Shown: piece after piece, positions 12,726 to 24,150 of the stretch
Position numbering within the stretch: position 1 is the stretch's first letter
How the letters are laid out: each line of letters starts with the position of its first letter
Source: Rhypophila decipiens
Taxonomy: Eukaryota > Ascomycota > Sordariomycetes > Sordariales > Naviculisporaceae
DNA length: 64,000 bases
Direction of reading: 5' to 3'
Assembly (NCBI GenBank): GCA_033297075.1
Contig: MU858051.1
Coordinates: forward strand, 124,001-188,000
Translations under genes and position numbers: made by a program
Notes under the pieces: model-generated
Database searches by the model: none
Seen by the model: the letters and a program-made list of their open reading frames with translations, nothing else
What the model was told of the DNA's origin: nothing

Positions 12726-15371
12726 TTACTCATCCTCGTCGTCAGAGGTGAGTTCGACAATTCTGGGACCAGTGAACTGCATGCTTGGTGATGCGCCTGT
12801 GTTATTGGGAAGTTAATAATCGTATCTTGTCCTAGATAGTCAACAAGCTAGATAAGCTCCACCTGCGCGTGGGAATACGCAGACGTTGACCACGGCGATT
12901 CGTGGCTTCTAGGTAGAAGATGGCGGAGTCTCCATCATCATCATCATCATCATCAGAGGACCAGTACGAGGAAGAATCATCATCGGGGGAAACGACAGAG
13001 TCATCTTCACCATGGGGATAGGTGGAGGCGTTGGCCTCGACAGGAGAGTTCTCACCTCGAACTGAGGATCCGGGGGACGAAGAGGAGGAGCGGCGTGGTC
13101 GTTCACCGTACAGACGAGCTCTACGTGCGGCTCTCTCGGCGGGATCCATCGTCATGGCGTGGAAAAGGACGTCGTCCATGTCCAGGGCTGCCCAGGCTGC
13201 GGCGCTGTTGTGGATGAAGCCCTCTGGCTGAGCTCCCTCGGCCTGCTGGCCTTTGTCATCTTGACTCTCGACGGAAACGGGAGCGGTAGCAGGAGGAGTA
13301 GCGGCTACATTGCGCCTGTCATTGTCATTGCCATTGCCATTGTCGACCTCGGTCTGAATGGCCTCGTTGTTGTTATATGCCATGCGGGAACTACCGCGAC
13401 CGGCAGCAGCAGCAGCAGCCCGAGTGGTGCTGTCAACCTTGACCTTGCCACGAGCCTTGTCGTTGGTATCATCCTGGCGGGGCTGGGACGGACCAGCTGC
13501 CGCACAAGAAGCGCGAGGGACGCGGTGGCGGCGTGTTGGAGCTGGAGCTAAAGCAAAATCTGAGGGGACGGATCTCTCTCCGTTCTCGTGGTTGGTGCGC
13601 CTCTCGTCGGGTAGGTAGGTTGAGGCATTGCTAAAGGTGGTCGAAGAAGCACTCGGCGGGTTATCTTGCTGATGGGCACGCGACGACTCAGCACCATCGT
13701 TATTATCCCTTGTCTTCTTGGCGGGCTGTCTGGTAGTTAGCTTTGCGCTGATACCATGTCCTAACACGTTCGCTTCGGGACGTACAGGCTGCTTGGACTC
13801 CAGCAATTCAGCCTCACGACGACGTCTGGCTTCCTCGTGACGCCGGGCTTTTCTGACGCACAACGAGCAAATGTTGGTCGACGTGAGTTCTGTAGCTCCT
13901 GGAGGGCCGTTTTTGATGCGATAATGGGTAGATCGCTGGCACCCGCAGCTGTTGCACCAATAGCTATTGGAAAGATTTTCGCCGCGGGGTCCGAGAACTT
14001 GAGAGCGACCATCTTCGAGTTTGTCTCGGCAAGTAGTGCAAAGGTTGGGCCTGACCTTTTCGCCTTCGCGCACAGGGTGCTCCTTTTGGAAGTTGCTGTT
14101 GCGGATTCTTTCGCAGCTGTGACAACAATGCTCGTAGTCATCAAGATATGAGCCCGGTGTGGAGGAGCCAGAGCTCTCGGCTCGAGGGGTTTTGGAGCAA
14201 CGGGAGTCATGATCGGTACCGTGATCAGCACCATACTCATAACCCGCATTTCTGTACATCTCCGAATGGCGTTTAGATTGACGCGAATTGCCAGTGTCTT
14301 TGGACTTTCCCTTGTCAGTAGGCTGATCCTTAGTAGCTCGGGATGACTTGAATGGGTTCAGTTGGCTGATTCGGCTGGCAAGGTCAAACCTAGCCGACAA
14401 CGGCTGAGCGGATGTCGATGACAGTTCCGCCGTCGAGCGGTGCCCTCTGCCAGTCGAGGGCAGGACAGCCATCATGCTGACCGGCCTGGTTGGTCTATCG
14501 ACCGGGACATGGACTGGCCGGTGTGGATTTGCGGACGAGCCGGAACTAGTGGGAGTCGGAATGTCGGCGTGGTGGCTTCGATCATCCCGATTCTTGGATC
14601 TGCGATCCCTCGTTACGTTCTTGGCGGTTCTGATGGGGATATCCCCGCCGTCATGGCCGGCGTGTCCATCGCTGTTGCCGGCCGGAGGAATATTCTCGTC
14701 GTTTCTGCCATTGCTCCTGTGCTGCCTCTGGCGGCGGCCGTTCTGGCCAGAGCCCGACTTGGACGTGGTTACCACGACCTCTGGCTCCGAAGAGTCCCGG
14801 GATGACTCATCGTCTTCAACGCGGACGATGACCCTGCGAAGGCGCCTCTTGGGGATCACGGTCACCTCGATTGTCTCGTCGACACTCTGGGCGTGGTTTT
14901 GCACTTGACAGACCACGCCGTCGGCACCGTTGAGGTTGATTGCCAGGTTTCTGGAAATCACCTGAGGCTCCGCCTCACCTCCAAGGTTCGCAAATGCCCT
15001 ATATTGAATGTCAATTCGTGTACCGTTCAGATGAGGGAGCAGCTCATGAAGGAGCATGGAGATTATCCGTTGTCGATCACGACTGTGAAAGTATATGGAC
15101 AATGGAGTGACGATGAGAATCCCCAAGCCAGCCACTCACTGAGTCTCGAAGACCTTTGCAGCAGGGAAGTATAAGAGAGCGAAGGTTCAAGTGAAGGGAC
15201 AGAAGACATGAAGGCGCAAGTGAAGATAAGATCAAAGAATGCCGAAGTAGGGTATTCGTGTGTGTGCGGGTGTATGTTTGTATGTTTGTGTAGTTGTTGA
15301 ATGGGAAGCGAAAGATAAAGAGTCAAGATGTGAGCTTACCTCGAGAGGCGATTGCCACGTCGTCGGGCCAT
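12726..15371 (-). CDS. Cys-rich, low-complexity protein of unknown function
   Basis: Proposed exons on the minus strand are 15340-15371, 12879-15082 and 12726-12796. The 32-nt first exon encodes MARRRGNRLS and ends in GTAAGC; the 257-nt intron ends in TTTCACAG with matching phase. The 82-nt last intron is proposed because the frame beyond it encodes FTGPRIVELTSDDEDE and a stop, a credible acidic tail. Seen: about 768 residues, mostly disordered and rich in Ser, Arg, Asn and Asp. A central Cys-rich block of two CxxC-type pairs, each followed by another (CCHSCERI, LCTTCRD, then YWCNSCGCQ, ICSLCVRK), looks zinc-binding. There is a poly-Asp run from a (CAT)n tract at about 12932-12955. I do not recognise the family. 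A DNA- or RNA-binding role is possible but unproven. Confidence 0.75.
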
Positions 15372-16057
15372 GCTGGCGATGAACGTAGCACGCAAGCGAC
15401 TGACTCTCACGATAAGCTCTTTTTCAGAGCACAAAATTCCTCGTCAAAATTCCTCAAAACTGCTCAAACTAGATCAGAAGTCTCAGCTACATTGCACTCG
15501 TTTTGATGTACTTAGGAGATGAGAGAAGGCAATGGGAGTTCAAAACTTACAGTTATGTGCAACAACAGCATCAAAAAAAAAGTCGCGGGTGCGGCGACTG
15601 GCTCGAGAAGCGAAGTTGTGAGGAGTACAGAAGAAGTGGAAAAGAGGTGCAAGCGGAGCAGAGAAGAATTTATAGTCCCGCGAAAACCGAGTTCAGACTG
15701 CCAGCTGCGCGTGCCGTTCAGTCAGTGACTGTTGATCCAAGTTCAGACGAAAGGGAAACCCGTCGAGGAATAGAACTTGCCGACGTTTCTGCTGATGATA
15801 TGGTGAGAAGAGGTTGTCGATCTCAGACCATCGACACACTCCACCCCGACGTTAGGACCAAGAAGCACAACAAAAGAGGACGCCGGAGCTATATGAACAA
15901 GAAAATGGTATTCATTGCGACCCTACGCTTTTTTTTGTATACACTTGCAAGCATGCTTGGCTTAAATCCTGTAAATGAAGGAAAAAAGAAAAGGAAAAGC
16001 GCATCCATAGCACTATTTGTTTACATGAAAACACATATACCTAGGTATCCACCCCGT
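15372..16057. other. intergenic: promoter of Cys-rich gene and STT3 3' end
   Basis: Both flanking genes run on the minus strand, so this is the upstream region of the Cys-rich gene and the 3' UTR of STT3. A plus-strand open frame (15503-16570) crosses it and the end of STT3 but is Lys/Arg-rich without any domain and is antisense to STT3. I see no separate gene. Confidence 0.5.
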
Positions 16058-18615
16058 CTATTCTATCCGAAGTTGACGAGCAACTCTCTTCTTGGTACCT
16101 TTCTTCTTCTTGATACCCCGGTCGAAAGCAGCCGCGGACGCATGGTCACGTCCAAAGTTGTCGAGGTCCTTGACCTTGTAGATTCTGATGATCCAGTTCT
16201 CACTGGTGAAAGCTTCGTCAAGGACGTTGAGAGTGGGGCCAACATCAGGGAGACGGACACCACGAACACGGTCCTGGGCTTGTCCAGGAGGGAAGAGAGT
16301 GTTGTAGTTGTAGTACGACATTTTGTACCTGGTCAAATGTCAGCAGAGTGTCAAATGAATAAAATAAGGGCAAGGAAAGCTTACATCAAGCTGTTCTTCA
16401 TGGTCTCGGTGGCTCCCTCGTCTACCCGATACTCGCCACGAGGAGTAAAGAACTCACGTTCCTTGACCTCATCAGGCCAGATACCCTCGGCAATACGGAC
16501 CATCCAGAGGAACTTGTTGATATCGTCACCCGAGTACCCGAGAAGACCTCCGAAGACAACCAACACATAGTCAACCTCGTGCTGGCGCATGATCGGGTAA
16601 CTGACTTCTTCCCGTGAGCTCATGGCCTTGCCGACAGTCGCAATGTGTGTGTTATTCCAGGTGTTGTTATCGACGAGCGTCGGGCGATCAGCCATTCCAC
16701 CAATCTGGTAGCCATAATCCCACCACGACATAATCTTGGCATCCTCCTTGGTATTCTGACGCAGCCACTGGTAAGCCTCGCGGTAATCATCGATGATATG
16801 TTGGCTCCCGTCTGCCAATCTGCTCGCCAAAACAACCGAGGGAGAGGAATAAGCGTTCGAGGTGACCCATGTGCAGTGCCTGACAAACATCAACAGATAA
16901 ATAGTGAACGCGCCGACCACAATCCCCTTGGACAAGTACGAGTAGATACCAACAACGGGCTTGCTTGTTGATTTGAGCGTAGACTTGGCCGCCTTCTTTG
17001 TTGTCGCATCCGAGCCCTCCTCGCTCTGGTGGCCCTCGGGAGCAGGAGAGTCAGCCTTCAGATATGTGTCAAGAACACTCGCGACGGCAATAGCAGCCGC
17101 GACACACACCACAGGGGTCAGCGTCAGCATCAGACGGACCATCACACCGGCGAAGTAGCTTCCGAATACGGCATAGACGACGATGAAAACGTGCTCATCG
17201 GCAAGCTCCTGGAAGCAGAGGTAAACACCGGCTGGGAACAAGAAGATGAGGAAATTGAGGTCGAAGAAGAAAGCGGGCCATGCGGTCGGTTGATGTTCAG
17301 AAACCGAAGCAATGATGGGAATATGAATCTTGGCGTAACCTGTATCCCACAGAGAATAGAAACGACCGCTCCAGGGGGCGATGACGCCCGCGCTGGTGGC
17401 CACAACCAGAGCAAGAAGTCCGATTCCGAAGGTGCCTCCCGCGAAGAGCCAAAGGAAGGTCTGGTACTGACGACTGGGAATAGCTGAGCGGACATAGTCA
17501 AGGAATGCGAGAAGTTGCAAGAAACCGAAGATGCCTGCAAAGGTTAGCAAGGAGGGCTTGGTTCCGACGATGATATGGAATCCAACCTACCCAGAGCTGG
17601 CATATGCTCGCTGGTCTTGACGGGGAGGAAACCCACGAACGGGATCTGCATGCTGGCCAGGGTTCCAAGAGCATACCATGTAGTGTATGCAACATACAGT
17701 CTGGTGCTATAACGGCCCATGCAGATAAGGACGAAGGCATGGAGTGGGAGCAAACAGGTGATGAATGCGTAACCACCCCAAGAGGCAACCATATAACCAT
17801 AGAACAGAGCGCAAAGGGCGCCCCAAAGCATTGAGCCCTGCTTGAGGGCTTTGATCCACAAATAGAAGGTAAAGACCAGAAGGAAAATAGCAATGGCTTC
17901 GTTGTCGTAGCTGCCAGCAACCGAACGAGAAATATAGCCAGGGGCAATACCCATGAAAGCAGCCGCAAGGAGACCGGCCGAGGAGGAGGGCGTCATCTCA
18001 TTGGTCAACAGATAGGCGGCGTAAGCGGTGAGTCCAGAAAAGGCCGGCGCGAGCATAACGCAAATGTTGCGGATGTCGACGGGGATCGTCAGGGCGCGGA
18101 GGGCATGGTAGATGGCGCCGCTGGTAACCATGAGACCAGGATAAAGCGTTCCTCCTGTAACTCGGCCAAGGGGATGCCATGTTCGGTCATCGAACCAGTC
18201 CCAGAACTTGTAAAATCCATTCGCCACGAGATATTTCGTCGCTCTGAAGTTGAACCAGGGATCGACTGAATCGAGTTGTCAGTTACTAGGCATCGAGGCT
18301 TGGCGGGTGCCCCTGATCAGGGCTGGGACGTGACGTACACTCATGGATAATACTTTCAAAACCTGCAAACAAAGAACACAATGGTTAGCTGATCCTGGAA
18401 ACAGAAAATGGTCTTGATAGATATGTGCTGCGATGCCAATGGCACGATGAGAGCTGTCTCGTTGTCTGAGTTGCTTGCGACTTACGAATTACGGAAAAGA
18501 GACGGCTCGAAATCGAAGCGCCTGCGATGAGAAAAAGAATAATAACCCGCAGCAGAGTTCGAGTACTTTCGCCCTTGCCCGCGTTAGCGAGCGTTTGAAG
18601 GGAATTGGCCGACAT
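16058..18615 (-). CDS. STT3: oligosaccharyltransferase catalytic subunit STT3
   Basis: This ER membrane enzyme transfers the lipid-linked glycan to Asn in N-X-S/T sequons. Exons on the minus strand are 18486-18615, 18339-18362, 17591-18265, 16385-17534 and 16058-16328, giving 749 residues, the usual STT3 size. Exon 2 is only 24 nt and supplies FESIIHE, the start of the conserved luminal loop that continues with [13 protein letters not shown] (catalytic Asp). Other family signatures are [11 protein letters not shown], the sequon-recognition motif [18 protein letters not shown], and NSLMYKMSYY, which is split by intron 4 (16329-16384). About a dozen hydrophobic segments are visible. The basic tail [11 protein letters not shown] faces the end. 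All four introns join in frame. I am very sure of the identity. Confidence 0.97.
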
Positions 18616-19445
18616 GGTGGCCGCTGTGTTGATGTTGTGGTTCTCTCTCGCTGGTCGTTGTTGGCGAGGCGGCTTCTTCGAAATGTGTCCAGGTCAATTT
18701 GGAGAGGACAGTTGGAGCTTGAGCAAGTCGCTGAGATCCCGGTCTTGGCACGCATGGACTGGGGCCCAAGGACAGGGGTAGGCTGAACCTGAGAGGCTCC
18801 CGTGTATTTCTGCCGGGCGGTGAAACATGAAACTTGTCCATACGGCGGACTACACTTCTACGGCTCCAAGAAAACGGCTGCTGAATGGTATGAAATTTGT
18901 TTCTGTTGATAGGATGAAAAGCAGACATATATTCCTGGCATAGCGTGACTTGTCAGAGTCATGGGGGATGGGTGCCATGGTTGTTCAAAACTTTACATGC
19001 CACGTGTGAATTTCGGCTTTCTTATTATCCCAACTCTAGCTGCTCCCATCTCAGATACGAATATTGACCCTGCAGCAAGTGGTATCACAAAGGAACTGAC
19101 ATACAAGATCGCAAGGAGTGGCATCACACTGAACATAAGTCATGAGGTCATTGAGAGGTGTTCGATTTAGTGCAGAGCAGCCCTAGACTCGTCGAACACC
19201 CTGACAGACCTGCCAAGAACCTGGAATGACCGCAGTGCCAGTTTGAGCCCGAGTCTTCCATTTGGCAGGTCCGTGGCTATCTGGCCGGATTAAGAATTCG
19301 TTGACCTCATATATAGCACCCCAAAACCCTTGAAAACGAGAAACCCTTGGATAATGCAATTGTTGAGGAGGAAATTCTTCTTTTTTGTGAAACCGCGCTG
19401 ATAGTGCCCTAGATACACAACCGTCCCGCCAACGCCAAAACTCCT
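18616..19445. other. intergenic: STT3 upstream region and RPL35 3' flank
   Basis: This stretch holds the STT3 promoter and the RPL35 3' UTR. The open frames crossing it are short and have no domain content. I see no further gene. Confidence 0.5.
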
Positions 19446-20133
19446 TTATGCCTAGAGAAACGGTCAGCATTTGAGCGTTCCCGTGACATGCATAGCTCAT
19501 CCCACCCATTTGTATGTGTGATCATACCTTGACGGCGAACTTTCGTTGGGGGAAGTGTGTTTGGCGCTTCTGGGACTTCAGAAGAGTTTTGGCGGCGTCA
19601 CCGGGAGACAGGCGGCGACGAATGGCGCGAGTCTGCTTGGCTCTGAGATCAAGAGGGATGTACTTCTTGTTCTTGTAGAAGAGACGGAGGGCGGAGCGTT
19701 GCTTGGCGTTGATGATCGTGAGGATACGGGCGATCGACTTGCGGATGTCGTGGCTGAAATCGCAAATTTGTGTCAGTCAAACGGACTCAGTGTCAAAACA
19801 TCGCCCGATGAGAAATTTGACATACATCTTGTTGAGCTTGGCGCCCGAGGAGACAATCTTCTGGATGCGAAGCTGGCCGAGCTCAGTCTTCAGCTCACCA
19901 AGCTGCTTGGTGAGATCCTCCTTGTTCTTGCCCCATAATTGGGAAGCCTTGACCTTTCCGGAAGACTAGACACGTTGGTGAGCCGATGAACTCGTAGATA
20001 ATTTGGACATTGTGATGCGGATCGGGGTTTGTTCGAAGGCCGATATCTCAGTGGAAATGAGGGGCTCGAAAGAGGTTGGAAATGTATTGCAAAAACTTGT
20101 CAGTAGCAAAAATCAGCGCTTTCAACTTACCAT
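19446..20133 (-). CDS. RPL35: 60S ribosomal protein L35 (uL29)
   Basis: Exons on the minus strand are 20131-20133, 19826-19965, 19528-19753 and 19446-19451, giving 124 residues, the family's usual length. The first coding exon is the ATG alone (ATG|GTAAGT). Exon 2 begins [11 protein letters not shown] and exon 3 begins with the HDIRKSIAR block. The gene could be read through 19527 to end in Lys-Val-stop, but the 76-nt intron 19452-19527 has GTATGA, a CTGAC branch site and TCTAG. Splicing it gives the ending VKA-stop, which matches the conserved C-terminal Lys-Ala of yeast and human L35. The last coding exon is therefore just GCA TAA. The protein sits near the polypeptide exit tunnel. The gene is head-to-head with RPL6. 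Confidence 0.96.
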
Positions 20134-20553
20134 TGTTAGGTCGTGTTCGTCGAGTCAAATGGGGATGGTTGAGGACGATGGGCGACGACAATGCTCGGAA
20201 TCAACGAGGTGCACACTTCTGCTGTTGGCGGCTCACAGTCGGCAGTCAGGCAAAATCTGATAGTGTGGATTCGCAAAATCGGGAGGGAGGGCGAAAAGCC
20301 CTACAACTTTCGCGGAGTGGCTCGTGCACTGCCACCACTGCCACTTGCCCACTCAGCACTGGCCACTGGGCACCTGCCACTGCCCCACTAATTCCCCAAT
20401 CCCGAAAGAGGTTAGCTTGGGGTTTTGCTCTTTTCGTGCTTGCGCACAATTGGGTCCCATCCTAACATTTCAAAATCTCGAGCAGCATCTGGAGAGTTTG
20501 ACGAATCGACCACGATTTCCTACTAACCATACAACACAGCCAAATCTCTCAAG
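20134..20553. promoter_or_regulatory. shared divergent promoter of RPL35 and RPL6
   Basis: Only 420 bases separate the two start codons of these head-to-head ribosomal protein genes, so both promoters must lie here. The most striking part is 20331-20388, where GCCACT and CCACTG words repeat about six times, next to an AGCCCTACA word near 20298. Coordinate expression of 60S genes would fit, but the sequence does not show which factor binds. Confidence 0.6.
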
Positions 20554-21489
20554 ATGTCGTCCACGGCAGCTCCCGCGACAAAGACCTTTGGCAAGTCGAC
20601 CCGGACGATCCCAGCTGCGTCTGAGAGGGCCCAGAAATGGTACCCTACTGAGGATGAGGCCAAGCCTCGCCAGGTATGTGACTGCAAATTCATTTTCTGG
20701 AGACGTATTTGCGATGCAGCGAGTTCATGGCAAAACTCCCTTGGTGGGAGTTGGAGGGAGAGTCGACTGTTGCCCTGGGTTGGCTGGGCTGTTGCGAATG
20801 ATGGCGGGAGGCGCGCGTGGATCAGGTATCTGGGATTGTGGAAATGATGGCATTTGGGTTCGCAGCGGCGTCTGCGCAGCAATAATGGAGATACAACGAC
20901 AACCCCTCGAGAGATGCAATGCTAACAGCTATTTCTCAACAGGTCCGCAAGACCATCCGCCCCTGGGTTGCTCGCAGCTCCCTCCAGCCCGGAACCGTCC
21001 TCATTTTGCTCGCTGGCCGTTTCCGTGGCAAGCGTGTCGTTCTCCTGAAGACCCTCGAGCAGGGTGTCCTCCTCGTCACCGGACCCTTCAAGATCAACGG
21101 CGTTCCCCTCCGCCGTGTCAACTCCAGATACGTCATCGCCACCTCCCTCAAGGTCGACCTTGCCGGTGTCGATGAGGCCAAGCTCAACGAAATTGCCCAG
21201 CCCAAGTACTTTGTCGGCGAGAAGACCAAGGAGAAGGCCGGCGAGGAGGCTTTCTTCAAGCAAGGAGAGAAGCCACAGGTACGGTTCTGCAGACAAATAA
21301 TGCCAAACGTTGATGGAAGCTAATAGCCCACTGCAGAAGAAGGAGGTCAACAGCGCTCGGGTAGCGGACCAGAAGGCCATCGACAAGGCTCTCCTGGCCA
21401 ACATCAAGAAGGTCGATATGCTCGCCAGTTATCTCTCCTCTTCGTTCAGCCTCCGCAAGGGCGACAAGCCCCACGAGATGAAGTGGTAA
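20554..21489 (+). CDS. RPL6: 60S ribosomal protein L6 (eL6)
   Basis: Exons 20554-20673, 20943-21278 and 21337-21489 give 202 residues. Introns are 20674-20942 (269 nt) and 21279-21336 (58 nt), and all junctions are in frame. Family blocks seen are [20 protein letters not shown], then [17 protein letters not shown], then [17 protein letters not shown], and a C-terminus ending [17 protein letters not shown]. The N-terminal extension with KWYPTEDE is usual for fungal L6. The first intron is long for this gene and contains a 7-bp hairpin at about 20734-20752. The protein belongs to the large subunit in the cytosol. Confidence 0.97.
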
Positions 21490-22552
21490 ATCGGCGTTGT
21501 TGGTTTGGGGGAAGTTAGTCGGTTCTTTTTCCGGTATGGCTTGGCCAATTGCATTTTGGACGTTGAAGGTTCTGGGTCCACTACGGCGTCTGTAATGAAG
21601 GTTTACAGTCAAAAAGATTATACAATCTGGCATGGGTTTTTTTTCTTGAAGAATCAAGGCCCCGACACCACTCGGCTATAGACGCAGCGGATGCCCCGAG
21701 TGCCACATAATGCGTTCACGGATCATGAAAGGAGACCCTGGGCTGCAGCAGATACTTTGACATGAGCCTCTTGCTCCTCGGGAATTGATGAACAAATCCT
21801 CCATTTTGGGCAGGCATCTCAAATAGTCACAATGAGATCCCTCTTCCCTGTGACTTTGTGAACGGTCTAGAGTCAAGAGGTCATATAAATCGTTCTCGCT
21901 GTTTCGCCTGAATTGTTTATATGATCTTGAATCTAGACTGTATTTGAGAATGTTCGTAAGGAGCCTCTGATGCTTATTGTTATGTCTACCCCGTACAGTT
22001 GTAGATTTCCCCGGTAACGACCAAGCAGATGTGCGGATTATGTAAGCTGTTACACTATGACCGAAATACCGGTACGGAACACTACCAAGTACCGGTAACG
22101 TACCAAACGTAATTACGCGTCCCACCGGTCGGTCCACGCTGCAGATTAACTTAAACGACATGCAGGGGCACTTACTGCATACGTAAGGACCCTCGATCCA
22201 CCAAGTCAACCTCAAAGAGACAACTTCGTCATACCACAACCAAACCAAGTTCGATCAGACGATCTCGATAATCAGCTCTGCGACTTGTTTTGAAGCACGT
22301 CAATCATAGGGAGCCTCTTTCTTGACTCCAAATACCAGACACTCTGTCCATAGCATCCGTTCCACAAGCGCTCCCAGGACCCTCATCCAGTCTCCATTCC
22401 GATTTCGACCCAACTTCCAGCCCACACGAGATCCCCACGCAAACAAACAGTGTGAAACAAAACCAACTTAAGGAAGATTGGACAGCGGCGTGCAGGCATT
22501 GTAATCGGGCTCGGTTTATGCACTTCCAGCATCCCTTCTTATAACGGAAAGG
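21490..22552. other. intergenic: RPL6 3' flank and GOS1 promoter
   Basis: A minus-strand open frame at 21676-22248 has no recognisable domain and is rejected. Around 22070-22110 the words TACCGGTAC and ACCGGTAAC repeat a few times. I see no gene here. Confidence 0.5.
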
Positions 22553-23393
22553 ATGGCGACGACATCAGCCCAGGGATGGGCCCAGCTTCGCCAACAGGCT
22601 CGGTCGTTAGAAACGCAAGTGAGTATGGCCGAAATGAATACAGGATCGGGGGTGATATCTTGGGAAGCGGGAAAATAATGACACCATTTTACTGACAAGC
22701 AAAACAGACAGAAACACTTTTCCACACATATGCGCAGTTCTCTGCACGGTCGAATATCCCGCCCAAACCGACAGAAGAAGAGAAGAACACCGAGGCTAAG
22801 CTACAAGAACTTCTGGATAAGGTATAGAGTCCCTCTATTTCTAGTTCTCCGAACCGTCCTAATGATTGTTCCAATTTGCCCCCATACAGCGGGAGACAGT
22901 CATCGCACAATTAGGCCGACTCCTCGACTCCGAAGCAGCCCTCACCTCATCGGCACTCAAACAAAACAATCTCGCCCTCTTACGCGACAAACTAGCGGAC
23001 CATCGGCGAGATTTGACACGCCTCCACGCCCACCTAGAACAAGCCCGCGACAAGGCAAATCTGCTGGGCAGCGTAAGAGATGACATATCGGCCTACCGAG
23101 CAGCAAACCCCGAGGCAGCCGAGGCGGACTACATGTTGGACGAACGAGGCCGGCTGGACCGCAGCCATGACGTGGCCGACAGTGTCCTCAGCCAGGCATA
23201 CGCGGTGCAGAACGACTTTGCGATGCAGCGGGAGACGCTGGCGAATATCAACCGGCGAATCACGCTGGCGGCTAACCAGGTACCAGGGATAAATACGTTG
23301 ATTGGACGTATTTCGGCCAAGAAGCGCCGTGATGGCATCATTATGGGGTCGTTTATTGCATTCTGCTTTGTTTTATTCTGGATGTTTATGTAA
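22553..23393 (+). CDS. GOS1: Golgi Qb-SNARE Gos1 (GS28 family)
   Basis: Exons 22553-22618, 22708-22821 and 22890-23393 give 227 residues, close to yeast Gos1. The start ATG gives MATTSAQGWAQLRQQARSLE, the expected helical N-terminus. The middle has coiled-coil character (RETVIAQLGRLLDSEAAL and following). The SNARE motif lies near the C-terminus (FAMQRETLANINRRI, then NQVPGINTLIGRI), followed by basic KKRRD and a single C-terminal membrane anchor (IIMGSFIAFCFVLFWMF). It acts in intra-Golgi and endosome-to-Golgi fusion. The tail-anchored layout and the PGINTLIG block make the family assignment firm. Confidence 0.95.
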
Positions 23394-24150
23394 TGCATTG
23401 TCTTTCTTTTCGGGTTTCCTGATCATTTGCACTAAAGGGCGACAGGGAAATTCTATATACATTGCTCTGATTTGGGATATCGGGGCTGGGTACAGGGCTG
23501 GCGGTGCCTGACAAATGGGCCAAGTTGCACTTCAGCAACTGAAGAATGGAATTTGGATGACGAAGGATAGCCGGGGCTGAATAAGCTTGTCCAATTCATC
23601 CTTTGGTGTAGTTGATATTGTAATACTCTTTTATATGGGAAAGCATGGCGCAGGTCATTGTTGCTCATACTGAATGGAACACTGGTCAGGCAGTCATGAA
23701 TTGAACAAAGGCTGAGGCTTCTGTCGTTATTATCTTGGGAAGGTTGGTGACATAATTGGTCTTCAGAGGTTCAGGGTGAAAACCGACACTTTGTTTCCCC
23801 ACTACCGTAAATGAGGACCTTGACGGCTCGTGTATCCTGTGCGTGTCTAGCCTCGCCGACTTATCAAAATAACCATGACATATGATCCCCGGTGTCGGTT
23901 TGGACGAGATATTCACATCTTAGCAAAGTAGCTTTGCCACTGGGTAAGACACACTTCATTATAGGTCACAAATAACTGGCTGGCGTAACACGGTCTTAGG
24001 ATTACCCATGCAACCGCCGAATCTGGTCCGGTTTCTCCAAGAGAAGGGGGTATATCCGTACCTCTGACAGACTTTAACATATACACATATATTACAATAT
24101 AGATTTACATGCCCCTTCAAGCACTCAACACCTCCGCGGCCATGCTTCAG
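23394..24150. other. intergenic between GOS1 and ATP10 (tail-to-tail)
   Basis: Convergent 3' flanks. I see no coding or RNA signal. Confidence 0.5.

Noticed and set aside
15503..16570. A 355-codon plus-strand open frame
   Set aside because: It is antisense to the STT3 3' end, is Lys/Arg-rich and has no domain.
20922..21407. A 161-codon minus-strand open frame rich in Leu, Gly and Asp
   Set aside because: It is the antisense shadow of RPL6 exon 2, produced by codon bias in a highly expressed gene.
21676..22248. A 190-codon minus-strand open frame
   Set aside because: Composition is not gene-like (Trp/Tyr/Cys scattered) and no motif is seen; it lies in the RPL6-GOS1 spacer.
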